From Winslowiella iniecta (GTDB lineage: Bacteria; Pseudomonadota; Gammaproteobacteria; Enterobacterales; Enterobacteriaceae): a DNA stretch of 49,669 nt. Under the pieces are notes generated by a model. That model searched no databases. It was not told the origin of the DNA and saw only the letters and a program-made list of their open reading frames with translations. Shown one piece after another: positions 28,234 to 37,918 of the stretch. The translations under genes were made by a program, and so were the position numbers. The stretch covers positions 1-49,669 of the forward strand of contig NZ_JRXE01000033.1 in assembly GCF_001267535.1 (NCBI RefSeq). Direction: 5' to 3'. Positions within the stretch are counted from its first letter, which is position 1, and each line of letters opens with the position of its first letter.

Positions 28234-29907
28234 ATGAAATTTATCGGCAAATTTTTTCTGACGCTGCTGTTACTGGTGCTGCTGGTGCTGGTGACGCTAT
28301 TTTTGCTGTTGCAGACCCACTGGGGGGCTGACTGGACCAGTCGCTGGATAAGCGATCGTACCGAGTATCACCTGTCTGTGGCTCAAGTTGATTACCAGTT
28401 ATCTTCGCCTTCGCATCTGATTCTGAATGACGTCACCTTCGGCCACGATGGTCAACCGGCGGTGCTGGTCGCCAAACGGATTGATCTCGGTTTTACGCTG
28501 CGCCAGTTTAGCGATCCGCTGCATTTTGACAGCGTTGAGCTTAACGATGGCACCATGAATGTTTCTGACAGCAGTGTGGCATGGCCAATGCAGGCCAATC
28601 GCCTGCAACTGAACGATATGGCGATCACCAGCCCACACAGCGTGCTGCCAGTCAGCGCCGAACAGGTTAACGGCGGGGTTATGCCGTGGCAGCCGAAAGT
28701 TGGCAATGTGCTGGGCGATACCACCAGCTTCCAGTTGAGCGCCGGTTCAATGACGATCAATGGCGTGGCAGGTAATAACGTGTTGTTGCAGGGGCGCATC
28801 GACAATAAGCGTCTGGTCTTCAGCAATATTGGTGCAGACCTGGCACGCGGTTCAATGACCGGTAACGCCGAACGCGACCAACAAGGCAACTGGCGCATCG
28901 CCAATCTGCGGCTGAATGATATTCGTCTGCAATCCAGCCAGTCATTAACAGCGCTACTCGCCCCGATGCTGGCGCTGCCTTCCGTGCATCTTGAGCGGGT
29001 TGATATCACCAATGCGCGTATGCAGGGGCCAGACTGGGCGGTGACCGATCTCGACCTGTCGTTGAAGAACCTCACCTTACGCAACGGTGACTGGGAGAGC
29101 GATGGCGGTTCGCTGTCCATGAACGCCAGCAGCTTTATTAATGGTCAGTTACAGCTGGATGACCCGATTGCTAATCTCGATTTTTCCCCGCAGGGCATCA
29201 AAATTTCGCAGTTCAGCTCGCGCTGGGCGAAAGGGTTAATCCGCACGCAGGGTGAGTGGGTGCGCAGCCAGCAACGGCTGGCGCTGGATGAACTGGTGAT
29301 TGCCGGACTGGAATATACCTTACCCGACAACTGGCGCGACCGCTGGATGCAACCGCTTCCCGGCTGGCTGGATAGCGTCACGGTAAACCGTTTTTCCGCC
29401 AGTCGTAATTTGATTATTGATATTAATCCGGCGTTCCCTTTCCAGATGACCGCGCTGGACAGCAACGGCACTAGCCTGTTGCTGGCACACAATCATCAGT
29501 GGGGGATCTGGTCAGGAAAGCTCAACCTCAATGCGGCGGAAGCCACCTTTAACCGCAGCGATGTGCGCCACCCTTCACTGGCGTTAACCGCCGATGATAA
29601 ACAGATTAACGTCACTGAAATGAGCGCGTTTGCCGGTGAGGGAATGGTGGAAGGATTAGCCACGGTTTCGCAGCATCCCGCGCGTACGCTGTCGTTAACG
29701 CTTAACGGGCGCTCGGTCGCCACTGACTTGCTGCATAACTGGGGCTGGCCCGCAGTTCCGCTACAGGGCAAAGGGAATATGCAGTTGAAACTGAACGCCA
29801 GCCTGGCTGCGGGGGCGCCGTTGCGCCAAAGCGCCAGTGGCACCCTGTCAGTCACCGCCAATGAGCAAAATGTGCATCAGACTATGGTGCAGGGCGAGGT
29901 TCGTTAA
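28234..29907 (+). CDS. yicH: YicH, AsmA-family protein
   Basis: This 557-residue envelope protein is anchored by an N-terminal membrane helix (FFLTLLLLVLLVLVTLFLLL), with the remainder in the periplasm. It has the AsmA-like pattern of long beta-rich repeats and the family's N-terminal region (LQTHWGADWTSRWIS) and end (SLNGRS, GWPAVPLQGKGNMQLKL). E. coli YicH aligns over the whole length. AsmA-type proteins are thought to move phospholipids between membranes, but YicH has no settled function. AAGG five bases upstream supports the ATG at 28234. Confidence 0.93.
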   Translation: MKFIGKFFLTLLLLVLLVLVTLFLLLQTHWGADWTSRWISDRTEYHLSVAQVDYQLSSPSHLILNDVTFGHDGQPAVLVAKRIDLGFTLRQFSDPLHFDSVELNDGTMNVSDSSVAWPMQANRLQLNDMAITSPHSVLPVSAEQVNGGVMPWQPKVGNVLGDTTSFQLSAGSMTINGVAGNNVLLQGRIDNKRLVFSNIGADLARGSMTGNAERDQQGNWRIANLRLNDIRLQSSQSLTALLAPMLALPSVHLERVDITNARMQGPDWAVTDLDLSLKNLTLRNGDWESDGGSLSMNASSFINGQLQLDDPIANLDFSPQGIKISQFSSRWAKGLIRTQGEWVRSQQRLALDELVIAGLEYTLPDNWRDRWMQPLPGWLDSVTVNRFSASRNLIIDINPAFPFQMTALDSNGTSLLLAHNHQWGIWSGKLNLNAAEATFNRSDVRHPSLALTADDKQINVTEMSAFAGEGMVEGLATVSQHPARTLSLTLNGRSVATDLLHNWGWPAVPLQGKGNMQLKLNASLAAGAPLRQSASGTLSVTANEQNVHQTMVQGEVR

Positions 29908-29917
29908 TGTTGCGTGC

Positions 29918-29939
29918 CGGGCGGTGAAGAGACCGCCCG
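29918..29939. terminator. Hairpin between convergent yicH and fabY
   Basis: CGGGCGGT and ACCGCCCG form an 8-bp stem with a 6-nt loop in the 43-bp gap. U-tracts are absent on both strands. It sits at the point where the gene order departs from that of E. coli. Confidence 0.5.
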
Positions 29940-29950
29940 CGGGGTAAAAC

Positions 29951-30889
29951 TTACGAACCGCATCCACCCTCTTCCAGTGGCCCGTCGGGATCGGCGGGCA
30001 GCACGATAAATACCCCTTCAAACACCGCCCCCAGCAGATCGTTACCGAACAGTTCAACTTCAAGCTGTACACGCGCTTTGCGTCCGCGCGCCAGCCGGTC
30101 GAGATCGCCACTCAAGGAACCAAGGTTTGCCACCGCGCCCGGTTTACCGGTAATCGCATGGCTGTAACGAATATGCGCATCGGCAAGGATAATGGTTCCC
30201 CCCAGATGGCGCTCACGCAACAGCAGCCAGATTAGCCCCCATCCGGTCAGCGTCGCCAGCGAGAACAGGCTGCCGGCAAACAGCGTATGGTGTGGATTCT
30301 GGTTGCCGGTCTCCGGCATGGTGGTGATAAATTTCTGCCCGGTGTACTGCGTAATCCGCACACCCATTTTTTCACTTAACGGGATATGTTCGTACCACGC
30401 CTGCTGCAACTGACCGCACCAGTCGGCGCGATGCAGAATATCATCCAGCGTTACTACCGGTTTGATCATCAGAAAGTGACGCACCGGCGTAGTCTGTGGC
30501 GCGGTGATTTCACCCTGGTTGACGTAACCGAGCTTGGCGAAGAACTCCACCGCATCCTCACGCGCACTGCATACCACGCGCTTGACGCCTTCCTGTCGCG
30601 CCACCGACTCCAGCGTCATGGCCACCAGCGTACCAAGCCCTTTCCCCTGTACCGCAGGATGCACCGCCATAAAGCGGATCGCCGCTTCGTTATCGCCGTT
30701 GATATAGAGACGCCCGATCGCCACCGGTTTTCCCTGCTCATCAACCACCATCTGGTGATGCGCCATCGCGTCCCAGGCATCGCGCTCCGAGCCCTGCGGC
30801 TGGTGGAGTGGCTTGCGTAGCATCTCCCAACGAAACTGATAATAGATATCCAGCTCTTCTGCTGTTTCAGGTACACGAAGGTGATACAT
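29951..30889 (-). CDS. fabY: FabY (YiiD): GNAT acetyltransferase fused to hot-dog thioesterase-like domain
   Basis: The protein joins an N-terminal GNAT domain (about 1-145; acetyl-CoA loop around [15 protein letters not shown]) to a C-terminal YiiD_C hot-dog domain ([19 protein letters not shown], then [16 protein letters not shown]). FabY offers a way to begin fatty acid synthesis without FabH, by making acetoacetyl-ACP or its precursor from malonyl-ACP. The match to E. coli YiiD is close from MYHLRVP onward. I start at that ATG (312 aa). E. coli is annotated about 16 residues longer, and a GTG at 30949 overlapping the dtd stop would give a similar extension here, so the true start is open. 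Confidence 0.93.
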   Translation of the reverse strand: MYHLRVPETAEELDIYYQFRWEMLRKPLHQPQGSERDAWDAMAHHQMVVDEQGKPVAIGRLYINGDNEAAIRFMAVHPAVQGKGLGTLVAMTLESVARQEGVKRVVCSAREDAVEFFAKLGYVNQGEITAPQTTPVRHFLMIKPVVTLDDILHRADWCGQLQQAWYEHIPLSEKMGVRITQYTGQKFITTMPETGNQNPHHTLFAGSLFSLATLTGWGLIWLLLRERHLGGTIILADAHIRYSHAITGKPGAVANLGSLSGDLDRLARGRKARVQLEVELFGNDLLGAVFEGVFIVLPADPDGPLEEGGCGS

Positions 30890-30945
30890 AAAGTGATTCT
30901 CTCTGTCAGAGCTCGCCGCTGTCCCTTGCCGCTCGGCTAAGTGCC

Positions 30946-31383
30946 TCACACCTGTAACCAAAAGGTGACCGGCCCGTCATTCACCAGCGAGACTTTCATA
31001 TCCGCCGCAAAGCGACCCGTCTCCGTTGCGATGCCTTTTTCCCGGCAGCATCCGACGAAATAGTTGTACAGCCTTTCAGCCTCCGCGGGATCGGCTCCGC
31101 CGGAGAAGCTGGGGCGCATCCCTTTGTTGGTATCCGCCGCGAGGGTGAATTGCGACACCACCAGCACACTGCCGCCTGCCTGCTGAACATTCAGATTCAT
31201 CTTGTCGTTTTCATCGCCGAAAATGCGATAGCCTAATACTCGTTCGCACAGTCGCACGGCTTGTTGCTCGGTATCGCCTTTTTCCACACCCAGCAAAATA
31301 AGCAGCCCTGGCCCGATTTCACCGAGAGTCTCTCCCGCCACCGTAACGCTGGCATTCAACGCTCGCTGTATTAACGCAATCAT
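30946..31383 (-). CDS. dtd: D-aminoacyl-tRNA deacylase
   Basis: Dtd removes D-amino acids (and glycine mischarged on tRNA-Ala) from tRNA, a chiral proofreading step. The 145-residue protein has the two cross-subunit active-site motifs [19 protein letters not shown] and the C-terminal Gly-Pro [11 protein letters not shown]. Its ATG overlaps the yihY stop codon (ATGA), indicating translational coupling in the yihY-dtd-fabY series. Confidence 0.97.
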   Translation of the reverse strand: MIALIQRALNASVTVAGETLGEIGPGLLILLGVEKGDTEQQAVRLCERVLGYRIFGDENDKMNLNVQQAGGSVLVVSQFTLAADTNKGMRPSFSGGADPAEAERLYNYFVGCCREKGIATETGRFAADMKVSLVNDGPVTFWLQV

Positions 31384-32243
31384 GGTTCCTCGTTTGCCTG
31401 TTCTCGTTCTTTTTGTCGCAGCTGGCGATAGTCGTCCAGCGATACAGTAATCTCTGCCCCTAAAAGTACGATACACCAGGTCCAGTAAACCCATAAAAAA
31501 AGAATGGGAATCACTGCCAGCACACCGTAAATCAATTGGTACGATGGGAACATCGTAACATAGAGCGCGAAGCCTTTTTTACCCAGCTCAAAAAGTAGCC
31601 CGGCGACCAGCGCGCCAATCAGCGCATCACGCGGCGGCACTCTGGTGGTTGGCACCGTGCTGTACAACAGCCAGAATGCCAGCCACGACAGCAATAACGG
31701 AAAAATACGCAGCAGTTGATCCACCAGCGTGGTGACGCCCGTGACCTCTACCCAGCGCATCGATAGCAGATATGAGCTGATCGCCAGGCTGGCTCCCGCC
31801 AGCAGCGGCCCAAGCGTCAGAATCATCCAGTACACGGCAAAAGAGTACACCAGCGAACGTTTTTTGCTGCTGCGCCAGATGGCGTTGAGCGCGGTGTCGA
31901 CCGAATACATTAACAGCAGCGCGGTAACAATCAGCCCTACCGCACCAATCGCCGTCATTTTATTGACGTTGGCAACAAACTGCTCAAGGTAGCGCTGAAT
32001 GGTATTTCCCGCCGCCGGCACAAAGTTGGAGAAGATAAAATTCTTTAACTGAATGCTGATATCTGAGAACACCGGAAAGGCAGCGAAAAGCGCAAACACC
32101 ACCGCAATCAGCGGCACCAGCGCCAGCAGAGAGACATAGGCAAGATTACCGGCATGGGTCGTCATGCCGTCGTGCTCAATGCGCCGCCACAATAGCTTCA
32201 GCCAGGCAGCCATTACCCGTGCGGTATAACGCGTTCGTTTCAT
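31380..32243 (-). CDS. yihY: YihY/BrkB family inner-membrane protein
   Basis: This 287-residue polytopic membrane protein of the YihY (BrkB-like) family has six hydrophobic segments. Landmarks shared with E. coli YihY are [78 protein letters not shown] and the C-terminal [14 protein letters not shown]. The function is unresolved despite the old ribonuclease BN name given to it. It is followed directly by dtd with overlapping stop and start. Confidence 0.95.
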   Translation of the reverse strand: MKRTRYTARVMAAWLKLLWRRIEHDGMTTHAGNLAYVSLLALVPLIAVVFALFAAFPVFSDISIQLKNFIFSNFVPAAGNTIQRYLEQFVANVNKMTAIGAVGLIVTALLLMYSVDTALNAIWRSSKKRSLVYSFAVYWMILTLGPLLAGASLAISSYLLSMRWVEVTGVTTLVDQLLRIFPLLLSWLAFWLLYSTVPTTRVPPRDALIGALVAGLLFELGKKGFALYVTMFPSYQLIYGVLAVIPILFLWVYWTWCIVLLGAEITVSLDDYRQLRQKEREQANEEP

Positions 32244-32254
32244 TACAACCGACC

Positions 32255-32851
32255 TCAGCGCTGCTCAGCAAAGTAAGCCGGGATCACGCTCGCATCCGTG
32301 ACATGGATGCTGGTTATCCCCAGCGCGCGCGCCGCTTCAATATTTGGCAGGTTATCATCGAAGAATATCGCCTGATCGGCGGGAATACCTTCCTGTTGCA
32401 GTAACTGCTGATAAATAACCGCCTCCGGCTTACGCACGCCCATCTCTTGCGACAGATAGAGGCGATCGGCAGCCTGCTGCACCTGCGGATACTGCGCGAG
32501 CCAGTAGCGACAGTGTAAGCGGTTAGTGTTCGACAGGATCACCACCCGATGGCCCTGCTCACGCAGTTGATGCATCAGCGTCAGCACCTCAGGGCGCACA
32601 CTGACAAATACCGCCTGCCAGCCAGCCGCAAACTGTTCAAAGCTCAGCGCAATATCCAGCTCATCACAAACAGCTGCTGCGAACTGCTCATCACTGATTT
32701 CACCGCGCTCATGCTGTTCAACGCTTTCCCCCATACGGAAGCGACTCTGCAATGTTGCCAGCGGAACGCGCCCCAGGTCACTCCATACGCCCAGCACACG
32801 GTTGAAATCAATATCAACAATGACGTTACCTAAATCAAAGATATACAGCAT
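32255..32851 (-). CDS. yihX: HAD-like phosphatase YihX (alpha-D-glucose-1-phosphate phosphatase)
   Basis: YihX hydrolyses alpha-glucose-1-phosphate in E. coli. The 198-residue protein has HAD motif I in [11 protein letters not shown] at the N-terminus, motif II in ILSNTNR, the conserved Lys in [10 protein letters not shown] and motif III in [19 protein letters not shown] followed by a first ATG only one base later (32857) favours the second ATG (32851), which gives the family start MLYIFDLG. It is 11 bp ahead of yihY and separated from typA by a terminator. Confidence 0.95.
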   Translation of the reverse strand: MLYIFDLGNVIVDIDFNRVLGVWSDLGRVPLATLQSRFRMGESVEQHERGEISDEQFAAAVCDELDIALSFEQFAAGWQAVFVSVRPEVLTLMHQLREQGHRVVILSNTNRLHCRYWLAQYPQVQQAADRLYLSQEMGVRKPEAVIYQQLLQQEGIPADQAIFFDDNLPNIEAARALGITSIHVTDASVIPAYFAEQR

Positions 32852-33002
32852 GGCCATCTCCTTTTGTTCCGGTGAGCTATTCACTCTAGCGGTAAAAATC
32901 GAGACTGAACAGCCAGCATGAGACAGGAAATGTGAAAACGGAATCGGCTGCAAAAATTTGCGGGTGCAGTGGCCTGATATCAGTGGGGTGAGGTAAGCAG
33001 AT

Positions 33003-33032
33003 AAAAAAATGGCCCCGATACCGGAGCCATTT
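33003..33032 (-). terminator. Terminator of typA
   Basis: On the minus strand AATGGC and GCCATT enclose a smaller CCG/CGG stem and are followed by seven T. It lies 22 bp past the typA stop codon. Confidence 0.88.
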
Positions 33033-33053
33033 ATTGTTCACGCTAAGCGAGAA

Positions 33054-34877
33054 TTAAACGTCTTTGCTTCCGCGGGAAGCACGTTTACGGTCATTCTCAG
33101 TCAGGTGACGTTTACGGATACGTACGGAGGTAGGAGTAACTTCTACCAGTTCGTCGTCATCGATAAACTCCAGCGCCTGCTCCAGTGACATTTTCACTGG
33201 TGGAACCAGGGTGGTGGCTTCATCAGTACCAGAAGCACGCATGTTGGTCAGTTTCTTACCGGTCAGACAGTTAACAGTCAGGTCGTTAGAACGACTGTGA
33301 ATACCGATGATCTGGCCTTCATAAACTTCTGCACCGTGACCCAGGAACAGCTTACCGCGGTCCTGCAGGCTGAACAGTGCAAACGCAACGGCTTTACCCT
33401 GGCCGTTAGAGATCAGCACGCCGTTCTGACGCTGGCCGATTTCGCCCGGACGCACGTCGTCGTAGTGGCTGAAAGTGGAGTACAGCAGACCGGTACCGGA
33501 AGTCATGGTCATGAATTCGGTACGGAAGCCGATCAGGCCACGTGCCGGGATCAGGTAATCGAGACGAATACGACCTTTGCCATCTGGCACCATGTCTTTA
33601 ACGTCACCTTTACGCTCACCCATCGCCTGCATCACAGCACCCTGGTGCTGCTCTTCGATGTCCAGCGTCACGTTCTCGAACGGCTCCTGGTTGCGACCGT
33701 CGATGATGCGGTTGATAACTTTCGGGCGCGATACTGCCAGCTCGAAGCCTTCACGACGCATGTTTTCGATCAGTACGGACAGGTGCAGCTCACCACGACC
33801 AGAAACACGGAATGCATCCGCATCTTCAGTTTCGTCAACGCGCAGTGCCACGTTGTGCACCAGCTCTTTGTTCAGACGGTCAAGGATCTGACGTGAAGTC
33901 ACATACTTACCTTCTTTACCACAGAATGGCGAGGTGTTGACGTTGAAGAACATGGTTACAGTGGGTTCATCAACGCTCAGGGCTGGCAGCGCTTCCACGT
34001 TCTGCGGGTCGCAGATGGTGTCAGAGATGTTCAGCTCGCCCAGACCGGTGATAGCAATGATATCGCCAGCTTCAGCAATGGTCGCTTCGATACGCTCCAG
34101 ACCCATGTGGGTCAGAACTTTACCGACTTTACCGTTACGGGTTTTGCCTTCGCTATCAATGATAGTCACTTGCTGGTTAGGCTTAACCACACCGCGTTTG
34201 ATACGGCCAATGCCGATAACGCCAACGTAGTTGTTGTAATCCAGCTGAGAGATCTGCATCTGGAATGGCGCTTCCATTTCTACCTGTGGAGGAGAAACGT
34301 GGTCGACGATTGCCTGATACAGCGGAGTCATATCATCAGCCATATCGGTATGGTCAACACCAGCGATACCGTTCAGTGCAGAGGCATAAATAATTGGGAA
34401 ATCCAGCTGCTCGTCGGTTGCGTCGAGGTTAACGAACAGGTCAAATACCTGGTCGACAACCCAATCTGGACGTGCGCCCGGACGGTCAACTTTGTTGATC
34501 ACAACAATCGGCTTCAGACCATTAGCAAAAGCTTTCTTGGTCACGAAACGAGTTTGCGGCATCGGGCCATCCATTGCGTCGACAACCAGCAGAACTGAGT
34601 CAACCATTGACATTACGCGCTCAACCTCGCCGCCGAAATCGGCGTGTCCTGGGGTATCCACGATGTTGATGCGGTAGTCTTTCCAGTTAATGGCGGTGTT
34701 TTTGGCGAGGATGGTAATCCCACGCTCTTTCTCCAAATCGTTGGAGTCCATTACGCGTTCGGTTGCTTCGGTGCGGGCATCAAAGGTCCCGGACTGCTGC
34801 AGCAACTTATCAACCAGGGTAGTTTTACCATGGTCAACGTGGGCAATAATGGCGATGTTACGCAAATTTTCGATCAC
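33054..34877 (-). CDS. typA: Ribosome-associated GTPase TypA/BipA
   Basis: TypA (BipA) is a translational GTPase related to EF-G and LepA that helps assemble the 50S subunit, notably in the cold. The 607 residues include G1 [10 protein letters not shown]2 ERGITIL, G3 [11 protein letters not shown] and G4 [12 protein letters not shown], then domains II, III and V and the BipA-specific C-terminal region with [16 protein letters not shown]. The start is GTG, as in E. coli, with GAGG about nine bases upstream. It is divergent from glnA across a 434-bp regulatory region. Confidence 0.97.
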   Translation of the reverse strand: MIENLRNIAIIAHVDHGKTTLVDKLLQQSGTFDARTEATERVMDSNDLEKERGITILAKNTAINWKDYRINIVDTPGHADFGGEVERVMSMVDSVLLVVDAMDGPMPQTRFVTKKAFANGLKPIVVINKVDRPGARPDWVVDQVFDLFVNLDATDEQLDFPIIYASALNGIAGVDHTDMADDMTPLYQAIVDHVSPPQVEMEAPFQMQISQLDYNNYVGVIGIGRIKRGVVKPNQQVTIIDSEGKTRNGKVGKVLTHMGLERIEATIAEAGDIIAITGLGELNISDTICDPQNVEALPALSVDEPTVTMFFNVNTSPFCGKEGKYVTSRQILDRLNKELVHNVALRVDETEDADAFRVSGRGELHLSVLIENMRREGFELAVSRPKVINRIIDGRNQEPFENVTLDIEEQHQGAVMQAMGERKGDVKDMVPDGKGRIRLDYLIPARGLIGFRTEFMTMTSGTGLLYSTFSHYDDVRPGEIGQRQNGVLISNGQGKAVAFALFSLQDRGKLFLGHGAEVYEGQIIGIHSRSNDLTVNCLTGKKLTNMRASGTDEATTLVPPVKMSLEQALEFIDDDELVEVTPTSVRIRKRHLTENDRKRASRGSKDV

Positions 34878-35024
34878 AGCTTTGCCTCAGGCATTAGAAA
34901 TAGCGCGCTATTGTACACGGATTAATCGAAGGACTGAACAGGATCACAAATTTCATATAAAGATTACTGTCAGGATTGCTTTTACAGCCATTTACAGTGC
35001 AAAGATCGCACTCCATCGAGAATT

Positions 35025-35041
35025 TGCACCAAAATAGTGCC
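35025..35041. promoter_or_regulatory. NtrC binding site 1 upstream of glnA
   Basis: TGCACC-AAAAT-AGTGCC is a near-perfect match to the NtrC dyad TGCACC-N5-GGTGCA. Its centre is 32 bp from that of site 2, the same spacing as the strong enhancer pair in E. coli. Confidence 0.85.
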
Positions 35042-35056
35042 CATTAATCATTCAAA

Positions 35057-35073
35057 AGCACCAAAATGGTGCG
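35057..35073. promoter_or_regulatory. NtrC binding site 2 upstream of glnA
   Basis: AGCACC-AAAAT-GGTGCG is the second NtrC dyad, about three helical turns from site 1. Another half-site (ATGGTGCA, 35085-35092) may be a weaker site. Together they form the enhancer for the sigma-54 promoter. Confidence 0.85.
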
Positions 35074-35110
35074 CGACATCCATCATGGTGCATCTCTCGT
35101 CTCACGAGAG

Positions 35111-35131
35111 GGCGCATAATAGCGCCTTTTT
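35111..35131 (+). terminator. Terminator-like hairpin between the glnA enhancer and glnAp2
   Basis: GGCGC and GCGCC pair around ATAATA and are followed by five T. Another hairpin (CTCTCGT, ACGAGAG; 35094-35110) stands immediately upstream. It would end any transcript started in the enhancer region before it reaches glnA, or shield glnAp2 from read-through. Its effect is unproven. Confidence 0.5.
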
Positions 35132-35146
35132 ACCCAAATAAAAAAG

Positions 35147-35164
35147 TTGGCATAGATTTCGCTT
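35147..35164 (+). promoter_or_regulatory. Sigma-54 promoter glnAp2
   Basis: TTGGCATAGATTTCGCTT has the invariant GG (35149-35150) and GC (35161-35162) exactly 10 bp apart and is nearly identical to E. coli glnAp2. The RNA should start near 35173, leaving a leader of about 140 nt. Confidence 0.92.
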
Positions 35165-35311
35165 TAGTCTGTCTAAGCGAAAACGGCAGTTTCCACAACG
35201 GTTGATAGCTTGTCTGAGATCTTTATTATCAGATGTACGCGACAATTTACGCGTACCGAACGATAAAGTTCTCGAACCACGACAACAATGAAAATTCCAG
35301 GAGAGTTAAGT

Positions 35312-36721
35312 ATGTCCGCTGAACACGTTCTGTCGATGATTAACGAGCATGAAGTGAAATTTGTTGATCTGCGTTTTACCGATACCAAAGGTAAAGAACA
35401 ACACATCACTATCCCTGCTCACCAGGTAAATGCTGACTTCTTCGAAGAAGGCAAAATGTTCGATGGTTCCTCCATCGGCGGATGGAAAGGTATCAATGAA
35501 TCCGATATGGTTCTGATGCCAGATGTCAGCACTGCTGTTCTCGACCCATTCTTCGCAGATCCTACTCTTATCATCCGTTGTGACATCCTTGAGCCAGGCA
35601 CCATGCAGGGCTATGACCGTGACCCACGTTCTATCGCTAAGCGTGCAGAAGATTTCCTGCGCTCTTCCGGCATCGCGGACACCGTGCTGTTTGGACCAGA
35701 ACCCGAATTCTTCCTGTTTGACGATATTCGTTTCGGCAGCAGCACTTCCGGCTCACACGTGGCTATCGACGATATCGAAGCAGCATGGAACACCGGTAAA
35801 GAATACGAAGGCGGCAACAAAGGCCACCGTCCAGGTTTGAAAGGCGGTTACTTCCCGGTGCCACCCGTCGACTCAGCACAGGACATCCGTTCTGCCATGT
35901 GTCTGACCATGGAGCAAATGGGTCTGGTTGTTGAAGCTCATCACCACGAAGTGGCGACCGCGGGTCAGAACGAAGTGGCGACCCGCTTCAACACTATGAC
36001 CAAAAAAGCTGACGAAATTCAGATCTACAAATATGTCGTGCACAACATTGCTCACGCATGGGGCAAAACGGCGACCTTTATGCCGAAACCAATGTTCGGT
36101 GATAACGGTTCAGGTATGCACTGCCATATGTCTCTGTCTAAAGGCGGCACCAACCTGTTCGCTGGCGACAAATACGGCGGCCTGTCTGACATCGCCCTGT
36201 ACTACATCGGCGGTGTAATCAAACACGCTAAAGCGATCAACGCCCTGGCGAACCCAACCACCAACTCTTACAAGCGTCTGGTCCCGGGTTATGAAGCTCC
36301 AGTTATGCTGGCTTACTCTGCGCGTAACCGCTCTGCTTCAATCCGTATCCCGGTTGTTGCCAGCCCTAAAGCACGCCGTATCGAAGCACGCTTCCCGGAC
36401 CCAGCGGCTAACCCATACCTGGCGTTCTCTGCACTGCTGATGGCTGGCCTTGATGGCATCATCAACAAAATCCATCCTGGCGATGCGATGGATAAGAACC
36501 TGTATGACCTGCCACCGGAAGAAGAAGCTGAGATTCCAAAAGTAGCAGGCTCTCTGGAAGAAGCGCTGAATGCCCTGAACGAAGACCGTGAGTTCCTGAC
36601 TCGTGGCGGCGTGTTCACCGACGACACTATCGATGCTTACATCGAACTGCGTAAGTCCGAAATGGACCGCGTTCGCATGACTCCGCACCCGGTAGAGTTC
36701 GAGCTGTACTACAGCGTTTAA
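35312..36721 (+). CDS. glnA: Glutamine synthetase, type I
   Basis: GlnA makes glutamine from glutamate, ammonia and ATP as a dodecamer, the central step of ammonia assimilation. The 469 residues include the family signature [17 protein letters not shown], the metal and glutamate site ([26 protein letters not shown]), the ATP-binding [19 protein letters not shown], and the adenylylation site Tyr in [11 protein letters not shown] near residue 398. GGAG nine bases upstream supports the ATG at 35312. Transcription is under NtrC and sigma-54; activity should be under GlnE adenylylation. Confidence 0.98.
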   Translation: MSAEHVLSMINEHEVKFVDLRFTDTKGKEQHITIPAHQVNADFFEEGKMFDGSSIGGWKGINESDMVLMPDVSTAVLDPFFADPTLIIRCDILEPGTMQGYDRDPRSIAKRAEDFLRSSGIADTVLFGPEPEFFLFDDIRFGSSTSGSHVAIDDIEAAWNTGKEYEGGNKGHRPGLKGGYFPVPPVDSAQDIRSAMCLTMEQMGLVVEAHHHEVATAGQNEVATRFNTMTKKADEIQIYKYVVHNIAHAWGKTATFMPKPMFGDNGSGMHCHMSLSKGGTNLFAGDKYGGLSDIALYYIGGVIKHAKAINALANPTTNSYKRLVPGYEAPVMLAYSARNRSASIRIPVVASPKARRIEARFPDPAANPYLAFSALLMAGLDGIINKIHPGDAMDKNLYDLPPEEEAEIPKVAGSLEEALNALNEDREFLTRGGVFTDDTIDAYIELRKSEMDRVRMTPHPVEFELYYSV

Positions 36722-36756
36722 TAAGTTTGACGTTTTTTGTTGCCGTGGAAACTTTC

Positions 36757-36781
36757 AGCCCATCTTCGGATGGGCTTTTTT
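36757..36781 (+). terminator. Terminator after glnA
   Basis: AGCCCATC and GATGGGCT with a TTCG tetraloop are followed by five more T. In E. coli and Salmonella the glnA 3' end also yields a small RNA (GlnZ) ending at this terminator; whether that occurs here cannot be told from the sequence. Some read-through would feed glnLG. Confidence 0.9.
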
Positions 36782-36827
36782 CTCCACTGATTCACCGTGC
36801 GGACTCACGCGTAACCGGTTCCGAAAC

Positions 36828-36849
36828 TATAATGCACTAAAAAAGTGCA
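36828..36849 (+). promoter_or_regulatory. glnL promoter -10 with overlapping NtrC site
   Basis: A perfect -10 TATAAT (36828-36833) is directly overlapped by the dyad TGCACT-A5-AGTGCA (36833-36849), an NtrC box. Bound NtrC would cover the transcription start and repress glnLp, as in E. coli. The -35 region is poor. Confidence 0.8.
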
Positions 36850-36861
36850 GGGGAACGCTGT

Positions 36862-37911
36862 ATGGCAACTGGCACGCTGCCCGATGCTGGGCAGATTCTC
36901 AACTCTCTGATTAACAGTATTTTGCTGGTCGACGACCAACTGGTGGTGCACTACGCCAATCCGGCCGCACAGCAACTACTGGCGCAAAGCTCACGCAAGT
37001 TATTTGGCACACCGTTGCCGGACTTAATGGGCTATTTCTCGCTGAATATCGACGTGATGCGGGAAAGTCTTGATGCAGGTCAGGGGTTTACCGACAGCGA
37101 AGTGACGCTGGTGGTGGACAGTCGCGCGCATATTATGTCGCTGACGGCACAACGTCTGCCAGAAGGGTTAATCCTGCTGGAGATGGCTCCGATGGATAAT
37201 CAGCGCCGCCTCAGTCAGGAACAGATTCAACACGCTCAGCAAGTTGCCGCACGTGATTTAGTGCGCGGCCTGGCACATGAGATAAAAAATCCACTGGGTG
37301 GATTACGCGGTGCGGCGCAGCTACTGGCGAAAGCCCTGCCCGACCCGGCATTAACCGAATACACCAAAGTGATCATCGAGCAGGCTGACCGCTTGCGCAA
37401 TTTAGTTGATCGCCTGTTAGGGCCGCAGCAGCCCGGTATGCACGTGACGCAAAGCATTCATCAGGTTTCCGAACGCGTGGTGAACCTGGTGTCGATGGAA
37501 TTGCCGGACAACGTGACGCTGGTGCGTGATTACGACCCAAGTTTACCTGAATTACCGCATGACCCCGATCAGCTTGAGCAGGTACTGCTGAATGTCGTAC
37601 GCAACGCGCTACAGGCATTGGGTGAGGCAGGTGGAACCATTACTTTACGTACGCGCACAGCCTTTCAGCTGACACTGCATGGCGTACGTTATCGCCTGGT
37701 GGCACGCATCGATATTGAAGATGACGGCCCCGGCATTCCGGCACAACTACAGGATACGCTGTTCTATCCGATGGTCAGCGGGCGCGAGGGCGGTACCGGT
37801 TTGGGACTCTCCATTGCCCGTAGCCTGATCGATCAGCACTCAGGAAAAATCGAATTTAACAGTTGGCCTGGTCACACCGAATTTTCGGTATATCTGCCTA
37901 TTCGCCAGTGA
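36862..37911 (+). CDS. glnL: Nitrogen sensor histidine kinase NtrB (GlnL)
   Basis: NtrB phosphorylates and, with PII, dephosphorylates NtrC according to nitrogen status. This cytosolic 349-residue protein has an N-terminal PAS domain (about 10-110), the dimerisation/phosphoacceptor helix with His139 in [13 protein letters not shown], and the ATP-binding domain with N box ([10 protein letters not shown]), DDGPGIP and GTGLGLSIA. It is the same length as E. coli GlnL. It ends 7 bp before glnG. Confidence 0.98.
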   Translation: MATGTLPDAGQILNSLINSILLVDDQLVVHYANPAAQQLLAQSSRKLFGTPLPDLMGYFSLNIDVMRESLDAGQGFTDSEVTLVVDSRAHIMSLTAQRLPEGLILLEMAPMDNQRRLSQEQIQHAQQVAARDLVRGLAHEIKNPLGGLRGAAQLLAKALPDPALTEYTKVIIEQADRLRNLVDRLLGPQQPGMHVTQSIHQVSERVVNLVSMELPDNVTLVRDYDPSLPELPHDPDQLEQVLLNVVRNALQALGEAGGTITLRTRTAFQLTLHGVRYRLVARIDIEDDGPGIPAQLQDTLFYPMVSGREGGTGLGLSIARSLIDQHSGKIEFNSWPGHTEFSVYLPIRQ

Positions 37912-37918
37912 GGTTTCT

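Noticed and set aside
28452-29120. Long antisense ORF of 222 codons opposite yicH
   Set aside because: yicH is well supported on the other strand; the antisense product has no family features and similar shadow ORFs occur opposite other GC-rich genes.
34107-34598. 163-codon plus-strand ORF opposite typA
   Set aside because: It is antisense to the conserved GTPase domains and has no start signals or domain of its own.
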